Shown here in pieces: positions 1 to 5,843 of a DNA stretch of 13,503 nucleotides (within the stretch, counting starts at the first letter, position 1; the number at the start of each line of letters is the position of its first letter). Position numbers and translations under genes: made by a program. A model generated the notes under the pieces. The model had not been told where the DNA came from, did not search any database, and saw nothing but the letters and a program-made list of their open reading frames with translations. Source of the stretch: Bacteroidales bacterium (GTDB lineage: Bacteria > Bacteroidota > Bacteroidia > Bacteroidales > JAADGE01); contig JANTGL010000038.1 of the NCBI GenBank assembly GCA_024762915.1, positions 1-13,503 of the forward strand. Reading direction: 5' to 3'.

Positions 1-72
1 GTTGAATCGGTTTCTAAACAAAAAAATAAACAATATCTCGGAGGTAAAAAGAAAGATAAAACGAATAAATAA
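1..72 (+). CDS. C-terminal tail of an unidentified protein (5' end outside window)
   Basis: Reading from base 1, 23 codons run to a TAA at 70-72. The peptide is strongly basic, with six lysines in the last dozen residues, and contains YLGGKKK near the end. Such tails are common at the C-terminus of Bacteroidota proteins and do not identify a family. Frame choice rests on the stop lying about 20 bases before an intrinsic terminator pointing the same way, and on the peptide looking more protein-like than frame 2, which is also open here. I do not assign a function. Confidence 0.5.
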   Translation, partial: VESVSKQKNKQYLGGKKKDKTNK

Positions 73-93
73 TAAAATATTTTATTTTATTTG

Positions 94-125
94 AAAGCCT
101 TGATTTTTTATCAGGGCTTTTTTTA
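94..125 (+). terminator. Rho-independent terminator of the upstream gene
   Basis: An 11-bp stem (94-104 paired with 110-120, with a single T.G wobble opposite the GGG/CCT stretch) closes a 5-base loop of T's and is followed by a T-run through 125. The T-run is good only on the + strand, so it ends the gene whose stop is at 72 and insulates tatA from it. Confidence 0.85.
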
Positions 126-126
126 T

Positions 127-134
127 TAAATTTG
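127..134 (+). promoter_or_regulatory. Putative -7 box of the tatA promoter
   Basis: TAAATTTG matches the Bacteroidota -7 consensus TAnnTTTG exactly and lies directly behind the T-run of the preceding terminator. Transcription would begin near 139, leaving a leader of about 9 bases before the tatA ATG at 148. The -33 element is not good: the nearest TTG (100-102) is 24 bases away and lies inside the terminator stem, whereas about 19 is usual. In AT-rich DNA this 8-mer can arise by chance. Confidence 0.4.
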
Positions 135-147
135 AAAAAAAATAATT

Positions 148-429
148 ATGACACTTATTTTTATCAGCGGCGGCGAAATCATTTTTATTTTATTGGCAAT
201 ATTATTATTATTCGGAGCGGATAAACTTCCGGAAATTGCTCGTACAGTCGGTAAAGGTATTAAGCAGTTTAAAGATGCGGCTGAAGATATTAAAAATGAA
301 GTTAAAAAAGAAACTGAAGAAAACAGTGATGAATTTGTCGAAGATTTAAAAGAAATAAAAAAAACGGCTGATGATATAAAAAAGAATGTGAAAAAATACA
401 AAATTTTTGAGAATAATAATTTAGATTAA
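148..429 (+). CDS. tatA: Sec-independent translocase subunit TatA
   Basis: This 93-residue protein forms the pore-forming or membrane-thinning component of the twin-arginine translocase, which exports folded proteins across the inner membrane. It has the TatA/TatE plan: a short N-terminal transmembrane helix (about residues 4-22) containing a polar Glu in the GGE segment, the FG hinge (FGADKLPEIAR), an amphipathic helix (about 25-45), and a charged Lys/Glu-rich tail. Length is normal for TatA. Bacteroidota TatA proteins typically have Glu where E. coli TatA has a polar Gln. No tatC is nearby, so the complex must be completed from elsewhere in the genome. TatB is the alternative, but the short tail and the sequence favour TatA. 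The next gene starts 28 bases downstream on the same strand, so the two are probably co-transcribed. Confidence 0.93.
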   Translation: MTLIFISGGEIIFILLAILLLFGADKLPEIARTVGKGIKQFKDAAEDIKNEVKKETEENSDEFVEDLKEIKKTADDIKKNVKKYKIFENNNLD

Positions 430-457
430 ATTAATGATCTGTTAATTACGTCATTGA

Positions 458-3445
458 ATGAAAGAGAATCACGAAACCGTAAATGAGATTTTAAAAACGG
501 CATACTCCAAAAGCGATGTTCTGTATAAACTTATGAGTTTTCGTGTTAAGAAAATTTTACTGGTTGCTCATTTGTACGATGCTCTCAGTATTGAACGTGA
601 AGGACGCCTGGATGATGCCGTAAGAGGTGATTATTACAAAATGAATTTATCTTCCGCACCTGAAATTATAAAATCATTATCGTACAAAGATGCTTTAAAA
701 AAACTCAAAAATTCCGATTTTGATTTGGTAATTATTATGGTCGGTATTGATAAAAGAACACCGTTGAAAATAGCAGACAAAATTAAATTTTTCTATCCGA
801 ACCTACCTGTATATTTGCTCGTTAACAATAATTCAGATATAAGTTACTATAAAAAAAGTTACGAAAAACTTTCGGGCATAGAGAATATTTTTGTATGGAA
901 CGGTGATTCAAATATTTTTTTATCAATCGTTAAATTATACGAAGATAAAGTAAACGTTAAAAATGATACAAAAATAGGTTTATCGAGAATTATACTTTTG
1001 GTAGAAGATACGGAACGGTATTATTCGCGTTATATTCCTATTTTGTATAAAAGTGTTATGGAACAAACGCAACGAATCATCGAAGATGCCGATACATCGG
1101 ATGATTTGCAGAAACTTCTGAAAATGCGCTTAAGACCGAAAATTTTACTGGCTACAAATTATGAAGAAGCAATAAATATTTATAAAAAATATAAAAAATA
1201 TGTCTTAAGTGTTATTTCCGATGTAAAATTTAAAAAAGAAGGGACTATTAATAATAAAGCCGGCTTTCATTTAATCAATTATATAAAATCAAAAACTCCT
1301 AATATTCCTACGGCTATTCAATCTTCCGACAAGGAAAATAAACTTCTTGCAGAAACAAAATATAAATCCAGATTCATAGATAAAAATTCTAACAGTTTGT
1401 TAGCGGATATCATGGATTTTATTATGTATAATTTAGGCTTCGGTGATTTTATTTTCAGAAATACGAACGGAGACGAAGTAGCCAGGGCAGTTGATATGGA
1501 CGATTTCTATTTACGTTTGCAAGATATAAGTGATGAAAGTTTGGCTTACCATGCAGGTAAAAATCATTTTTCATTATGGCTTCGAGCACGCGGTGAATTG
1601 CATTTGTCTGAATCTATAGAACCTGTAAAAATAGCTGATTTTAAGGATATTAAGGAATTAAGACTCCATTTAATTCAATCCTTTTTCAACAATAAAATTG
1701 AGAAAAATAAAGGCAAAATTATCAGTGTTGATGATCCGACGGTAATTGATGACAGCAATATCGGGATTTTGGCTTCAGGGGCTCTGGGCGGAAAAGGAAG
1801 AGGATTGGCATTTATCAGTAATTTAATTTACAATTTTAACATTAATAAATACATTCCCGGTATTAAACTTTTAACACCAAAGACTTTTATTATCGGAACG
1901 GACGAATACGATGAATTTATCAAGAAAGATAATTTGTTTGAAAAGGCCGTCAAAGAAACCGATAAAAATAAGTTATTTAATATGTTTTCAACAAATAACT
2001 TAAGTCCATTATTAATCAGAAGGTTACTTAAAATTCTTGAATTAACTGATAAACCTCTTGCTGTACGTTCATCCGGATTATTTGAGGATTCTCTTTTACA
2101 ACCTTTTGCAGGTGTTTTTTCAACCTATTTGTTACCCAATAATCATTCTGATATTACCCATCGTTTAAAAGAACTGATAACGGCAATAAAACTCGTATTT
2201 GCTTCAGTTTTTTCAGAAATTTCAAAAAATTATATCAATGCCGTAAATTATGAAATTGAAGAAGAAAAAATGGCAGTTATAATTCAGGAAGTTGTCGGAA
2301 ATCAGTATGATCAATATTATTTCCCGCAAATAAGCGGAACTGCTCAATCTTTTAATTATTATCCTTTCGGAAAAATTGAACCTGAAGACGGAATTGTTGT
2401 TGCAGCCGTCGGCTTGGGAATATACGTTGTTGAAGGTGAAAAAGCATATCGTTTTTCTCCGAAACATCCGACTTTGCAAAATAATTCCGAAAAAGATTTA
2501 TTTAAAAATACCCAAACTGAATTTTATGCCGTTGATTTATCAAAAGAGAAGATTGATTTTAAGAAAGGCGAAACGGCCGGTTTAATTCGCTTGTCAATCA
2601 GCGATGCAGAACGAATTAATGAAGACAGAATGAAACATTGTTTATCGGTTTATAATCCTGATAACAATGCAATATATCCCGGAATTGATGCAAAAGGACC
2701 GAGAATCGTAAATTTTGCCAATATTTTAAAATATAATTATATTCCTTTGGCAGAATCTGTTTCAACCATTTTGTATATCATGAAAGAAACCATGGGCGCT
2801 CCGGTAGAAATTGAATTTGCAGTAGATTTGAATTTAGACGAAAACAAAGAAACATCCTTGTATCTTCTCCAAGTAAAACCTTTAATCGGTAATTCTCAAA
2901 ATTATAATATTAATTTGCAGAAATCAGATATTAAAAAGGCTGTTTTATTCTCGGAAAATGCCATGGGAAACGGTAATATTAAAGATGTAAAAGATGTTAT
3001 TTTTGTACCGCCCGAAACGTTTGATAAATCAAAAACGGAACAAATTGCTCAAGAAATTGCAGAACTGAATAAAAAAATGATTAAAGAAAACAAATCCTAT
3101 GTTTTGATTGGCCCCGGAAGGTGGGGGACACGTGATAAATGGATTGGGATTCCTGTTAATTGGACACAAATTTCGAAAGCAAAAGTAATTGTTGAAACAA
3201 GTTTGGAGGATTTTCCGTTGGAAGCATCAGCCGGTTCTCATTTTTTTCATAATGTAACTTCAATGAATGTTGCATATTTATCCGTAAATCACAAAAGCGC
3301 AAATTGTTTAATAAAATGGGACACTTTAAATAATCAGAGTATAAATGAAGCGACAGAATTTGTTAAACATATTGAGTTTAAAAAACCGTTAAGAATACAA
3401 ATTGACGGTAAAAAAAGGATTGCAGTGATTGAAGAAAGAAAATAA
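458..3445 (+). CDS. Tandem receiver-like domains fused to a PEP synthase/PPDK-type ATP-binding domain
   Basis: A 995-residue protein, likely cytoplasmic. Residues about 30-145 form a receiver-like fold in which the phospho-acceptor Asp seems lost (strand IIMVG where an Asp is expected). Residues about 178-312 form a second receiver that keeps the usual residues: E183/D184 after strand 1, D255 after strand 3, S289/S290 after strand 4 and K309 after strand 5. A linker (about 315-425) contains ESLAYHAGKNHF. Residues about 435-810 resemble the N-terminal nucleotide-binding domain of pyruvate phosphate dikinase/PEP synthase: GGKGRGLA near 444, AVRSS at 535-539 and LLQVKP near 803-808. The swivelling phosphohistidine domain and the PEP-binding TIM barrel of true PEP synthases are not visible. 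The tail (about 811-995) instead carries GPGRWGTRD at 885-893. Databases usually label such proteins PEP/pyruvate-binding; the reaction is unknown to me. ATG at 458 is used; an upstream TTG at 454 is out of frame. Confidence 0.85.
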   Translation: MKENHETVNEILKTAYSKSDVLYKLMSFRVKKILLVAHLYDALSIEREGRLDDAVRGDYYKMNLSSAPEIIKSLSYKDALKKLKNSDFDLVIIMVGIDKRTPLKIADKIKFFYPNLPVYLLVNNNSDISYYKKSYEKLSGIENIFVWNGDSNIFLSIVKLYEDKVNVKNDTKIGLSRIILLVEDTERYYSRYIPILYKSVMEQTQRIIEDADTSDDLQKLLKMRLRPKILLATNYEEAINIYKKYKKYVLSVISDVKFKKEGTINNKAGFHLINYIKSKTPNIPTAIQSSDKENKLLAETKYKSRFIDKNSNSLLADIMDFIMYNLGFGDFIFRNTNGDEVARAVDMDDFYLRLQDISDESLAYHAGKNHFSLWLRARGELHLSESIEPVKIADFKDIKELRLHLIQSFFNNKIEKNKGKIISVDDPTVIDDSNIGILASGALGGKGRGLAFISNLIYNFNINKYIPGIKLLTPKTFIIGTDEYDEFIKKDNLFEKAVKETDKNKLFNMFSTNNLSPLLIRRLLKILELTDKPLAVRSSGLFEDSLLQPFAGVFSTYLLPNNHSDITHRLKELITAIKLVFASVFSEISKNYINAVNYEIEEEKMAVIIQEVVGNQYDQYYFPQISGTAQSFNYYPFGKIEPEDGIVVAAVGLGIYVVEGEKAYRFSPKHPTLQNNSEKDLFKNTQTEFYAVDLSKEKIDFKKGETAGLIRLSISDAERINEDRMKHCLSVYNPDNNAIYPGIDAKGPRIVNFANILKYNYIPLAESVSTILYIMKETMGAPVEIEFAVDLNLDENKETSLYLLQVKPLIGNSQNYNINLQKSDIKKAVLFSENAMGNGNIKDVKDVIFVPPETFDKSKTEQIAQEIAELNKKMIKENKSYVLIGPGRWGTRDKWIGIPVNWTQISKAKVIVETSLEDFPLEASAGSHFFHNVTSMNVAYLSVNHKSANCLIKWDTLNNQSINEATEFVKHIEFKKPLRIQIDGKKRIAVIEERK

Positions 3446-3464
3446 ATTAATTTCGTTACAAAAC

Positions 3465-3794
3465 TTAGATTGAGTCTCTTATTTCAACAAGCATCGATTT
3501 AATTTTTTTCAACCGTTTAACAATTTCAAAATTTTGAACGGTATCTTCTTGGTTTTCTTTGAGCTTTAATTTGACACCCTCTAAAGTTAATTTTTTCTCT
3601 TTTACCAAGTAATATATAAGGTGCAGATTATCAATATCTTTTGAAGTGAAAAGGCGATTGCCTTTTTTATTCTTTTTAGGTTTTAGAATTGAAAACTGAT
3701 TTTCCCAATAACGGATTAAGGAAACGTTTACGTCAAACATTTCAGCGACTTCTCCGATTGTATAATATAATTTATTTTCTTTATCTGAATTCAT
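3465..3794 (-). CDS. MerR-family transcriptional regulator (short form)
   Basis: A 109-residue DNA-binding protein. Residues about 10-78 form a MerR winged helix-turn-helix: YYTIGEVAEMFDVN is the first helix-turn-helix, SLIRYWENQF the recognition helix, and the GNRLFTSKDIDNL wing plus second helix follow. The remaining 30 residues are a short charged helix, probably for dimerisation. There is no cysteine-rich metal site or drug-binding domain, so the effector, if any, is unknown. This short form is common in Bacteroidota, usually without a characterised target. It is the last gene of the minus-strand group, 61 bases after trmD, and meets the 995-residue gene tail to tail with only 19 bases between stops. 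The start is an ATG, and a -7 box lies just upstream, so it could be transcribed separately from trmD. Confidence 0.88.
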   Translation of the reverse strand: MNSDKENKLYYTIGEVAEMFDVNVSLIRYWENQFSILKPKKNKKGNRLFTSKDIDNLHLIYYLVKEKKLTLEGVKLKLKENQEDTVQNFEIVKRLKKIKSMLVEIRDSI

Positions 3795-3812
3795 GAAATA
3801 AAATCAACATCA

Positions 3813-3820
3813 CAAATTTA
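3813..3820 (-). promoter_or_regulatory. Putative -7 box upstream of the merR-type gene
   Basis: Read on the minus strand, the 8-mer is TAAATTTG, an exact match to TAnnTTTG, 18 bases before the ATG at 3794. Transcription would begin near 3808, giving a leader of about 13 bases. I see no convincing TTG at the -33 position. It lies in the trmD-merR gap, so it would let the regulator be expressed independently. Confidence 0.35.
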
Positions 3821-3855
3821 TAAAAAAATAATAAAATTTACCTTTCATATTAGTT

Positions 3856-4548
3856 TTATTCTTGATTCATTAAATCATCATATAAATCGGGACGTAATTT
3901 TTTCGTACGTTCCAGAGATTGATTCATTTTCCATTTTTCGATTTCTTTAAAATTTCCGGAAAGCAAAACGTCCGGAACTTTCATGCCTTTATATTCTGCA
4001 GGGCGCGTATAAACAGGCGGTGCCAATAACTTATCTTGAAAAGAATCCGTAAGGGCCGATGTTTCGTCAGATATTGCACCGGGCAATAATCGAATGACGC
4101 TGTCCGTAATAATTGCTGCGGCTAATTCACCTCCGGTTAACACATAATCACCCACGGAAATTTCTTTTGTTATTAGCGTATCTCGTATTCTTTGGTCAAT
4201 TCCTTTATAATGTCCGCATAAAATCATAATGTTTTTTTTACAGGATAAAAAATTAGCTTCTTTTTGAGAATAAGGAATACCGTCGGGTGATGTATAAATT
4301 ATTTCATCATAAGTCCGCTGTGATTTAAGGAAATTAATTGCTTTATCAACCGGTTTAATTTTTATAACCATTCCGGCATCACCCCCGAAAGAATAATCAT
4401 CAATTCTTCGGTGTTTATCCTCACTGAAATCACGTAAATTATGAACATAAACTTCTGCAATTCCCTTGTCTTGAGCTCTTTTAATTATGGAATGATTAAA
4501 AGGACTTTCTAAAAGTTCAGGTAAAACGGTGATTATATCAATTCGCAT
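3856..4548 (-). CDS. trmD: tRNA (guanine37-N1)-methyltransferase TrmD
   Basis: This 230-residue cytoplasmic enzyme transfers methyl from S-adenosylmethionine to N1 of G37 next to the anticodon, preventing +1 frameshifting. Length is close to the usual 230-255. Visible SPOUT/TrmD features: N-terminal MRIDIITVLPELL; FGGDAGMV at 54-61 (the GGG.GMV loop); the trefoil-knot cofactor site with GHYKGIDQR at 112-120 and SVGDYVLTGGELA at 131-143; R153 in VIRLLPG; and D168 in SALTDSF, in the place of the catalytic Asp. The C-terminal tRNA-binding segment contains YTRPAEYKG. The common rpsP-rimM-trmD-rplS cluster is not present here. The gene lies 9 bases after the CPBP gene and is probably co-transcribed with it. 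Confidence 0.96.
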   Translation of the reverse strand: MRIDIITVLPELLESPFNHSIIKRAQDKGIAEVYVHNLRDFSEDKHRRIDDYSFGGDAGMVIKIKPVDKAINFLKSQRTYDEIIYTSPDGIPYSQKEANFLSCKKNIMILCGHYKGIDQRIRDTLITKEISVGDYVLTGGELAAAIITDSVIRLLPGAISDETSALTDSFQDKLLAPPVYTRPAEYKGMKVPDVLLSGNFKEIEKWKMNQSLERTKKLRPDLYDDLMNQE

Positions 4549-4557
4549 CGTAATAAT

Positions 4558-5499
4558 TTAATGTCCGTAAAAATGTTGCAATATAGCTGCAATTTCCATA
4601 AAATAAGCAATTCCTACATGAATAATGATTCCGCCGAAAATATTTTTTTTAGCCAATGCATGAATTCCCAAAATCATACCTCCGAAAAATGAACTTACGG
4701 CTTCTCCGAGCGGTTTTCCGAAATGCAATATAACATAAGCACCGGCCATGGGTAAAACAGCTTCTCTTCCCAAAATTCTTGCCATACCGACAATCAATGC
4801 TCCCCGATACATGAGTTCAATACTTACAAAATCTAATCCGTAAGCAAGTTCAAAAACACCTTCGCTTTGAGCGGGTGACATTCCGAAAACACCCTTGTAA
4901 TTATAAAAACGATATTGAGGATAAGTATGTTGAAAATCAGGCTGAAACGATGCAATTGTGATTAAAGGAATCATTAATAATAACATCAGAAAAAAAGGAC
5001 GATAATTCATACCTCTATACCTTAAACCGTATAAATGATTCAGATCTTTATCATAAAATTTTTTAACCGCATAAAAAATAATGATAAAAGGAATGATCCG
5101 TTTCAGATTAAATATAAGATTGTGAACAAAATTATTTTCCGAATAATTTAATTTTGAAAAATCGATTAAATATCTGAATTGCCAAAAAGCGACCATAACT
5201 CCGAAAATACCGAAAAAAACAATACTTTTTATCCAAAATTCAGATTGTTTTAATAACTGTTGTTTCTTTTTTATGAAAAGAACCGGAATAATTATTAATA
5301 AATAAGGTGTCAGATAATATAAAAAGTAAGTAAGGAAACTTATTGGTTTTCCGTAGAGACTGTCAACAATACTATTCTCAAAATTATATTTATAATTAAA
5401 GTATAATGCCGCTGTTAAAAATAGGAAGGTGTAAGTATATGCAAAAAAATTGAAATCTTTTTTTAAAAAATCTCTTATTTCAATGACTATTTCCTTCAT
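4558..5499 (-). CDS. CPBP-type (Abi/Rce1-like) intramembrane protein
   Basis: A polytopic inner-membrane protein of 313 residues with about eight hydrophobic segments, the first at about residues 18-35. The C-terminal third resembles the CPBP (Rce1/Abi) metalloprotease domain. Motif 1 is IELMYRG (E228, R232) where the family usually has EExxxR; motif 2 is VILHFGKPLGE (H259); motif 3 is IIIHVGIA (H284), where HxxxN is usual. The first Glu of motif 1 and the Asn of motif 3, catalytic residues in Rce1, are therefore replaced by Ile and Ala, while one Glu and both His remain. Proteolysis is uncertain. The open frame extends six codons further to a TTG at 5517. I chose ATG at 5499 because the nearest -7 box (5525-5532) places the transcript start near 5518-5520, too close to the TTG for a leader. 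trmD follows after 9 bases, suggesting an operon, though not a shared function. Confidence 0.8.
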   Translation of the reverse strand: MKEIVIEIRDFLKKDFNFFAYTYTFLFLTAALYFNYKYNFENSIVDSLYGKPISFLTYFLYYLTPYLLIIIPVLFIKKKQQLLKQSEFWIKSIVFFGIFGVMVAFWQFRYLIDFSKLNYSENNFVHNLIFNLKRIIPFIIIFYAVKKFYDKDLNHLYGLRYRGMNYRPFFLMLLLMIPLITIASFQPDFQHTYPQYRFYNYKGVFGMSPAQSEGVFELAYGLDFVSIELMYRGALIVGMARILGREAVLPMAGAYVILHFGKPLGEAVSSFFGGMILGIHALAKKNIFGGIIIHVGIAYFMEIAAILQHFYGH

Positions 5500-5524
5500 C
5501 TGTATATTTTCTTTCAAAAAATGT

Positions 5525-5532
5525 CAAAATTA
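5525..5532 (-). promoter_or_regulatory. Putative -7 box for the CPBP-trmD operon
   Basis: On the minus strand the 8-mer reads TAATTTTG, an exact match to TAnnTTTG, 25 bases before the ATG at 5499. A start near 5518-5520 gives a leader of about 20 bases, supporting the ATG over the upstream TTG as the translation start. The -33 region (about 5552-5556) is AT-only, without TTG. Confidence 0.45.
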
Positions 5533-5620
5533 CATATTATTATATAAATTTTAAATTTTTATTTAATTAGATATAAATATCTTATAATTAGTATCTTACG
5601 AAATATGTTAAAAAATATGA

Positions 5621-5650
5621 TTGAATGAATGTTGAAAAAAAGTATTTTTG
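5621..5650 (+). promoter_or_regulatory. Bacteroidota-type promoter of rho
   Basis: TTG at 5621-5623, a spacer of exactly 19 bases, then TATTTTTG at 5643-5650. This fits the Bacteroidota primary-sigma consensus of TTG/TTTG, about 19-21 bases, then TAnnTTTG, and it is the only full two-part match I found in the window. Transcription would start near 5655, leaving a leader of about 190 nt before the rho ATG at 5844. A weaker alternative is TATACTTG at 5676-5683, which would shorten the leader by about 33 nt. Confidence 0.6.
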
Positions 5651-5654
5651 TTTT

Positions 5655-5843
5655 TTTCGTTTAAAACTTTATACTTATACTTGCATTATCAAATTACATT
5701 GATTATTTACCATCGTTTCTATATTATCAATCTCTATATATTCTTACTTCGATAACTATCTTTTATGATATAATAAACACAGTTCTCAACTGTAGATAAT
5801 ATTTTTAAAAAACTTCAAATTATATAACTAAATAAAAAAATAC
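5655..5843 (+). promoter_or_regulatory. Long rho 5' leader with C-rich, G-poor stretch and small hairpin
   Basis: This leader fills most of the 326-base gap between the divergent CPBP and rho genes; I find no ORF or known RNA family in it. From 5716 to 5750 the + strand has about seven C's and no G, mostly as TC/AC dinucleotides, in otherwise very AT-rich DNA. Unstructured, C-rich and G-poor RNA is what Rho binds, and rho autoregulation through its leader is known in E. coli. At 5779-5793 ACAGTT and AACTGT form a perfect 6-bp hairpin with a CTC loop, followed by a non-adjacent T-run. That Rho acts on its own leader here is inference; extent depends on the promoter call. Confidence 0.35.

Noticed and set aside
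126..401. Minus-strand open frame opposite tatA
   Set aside because: A Phe/Ser/Ile-rich translation that mirrors the A-rich tatA coding strand. The + frame is a clear TatA, so this is a shadow.
433..455. Small inverted repeat AATGA...TCATT between tatA and the next gene
   Set aside because: A 5-bp AT-rich stem with a 13-base loop and no T-run is expected by chance in this composition.
2222..2585. Short open frames on both strands inside the 995-residue gene
   Set aside because: They lie wholly within a well-supported coding frame and have no domain-like sequence or start context.
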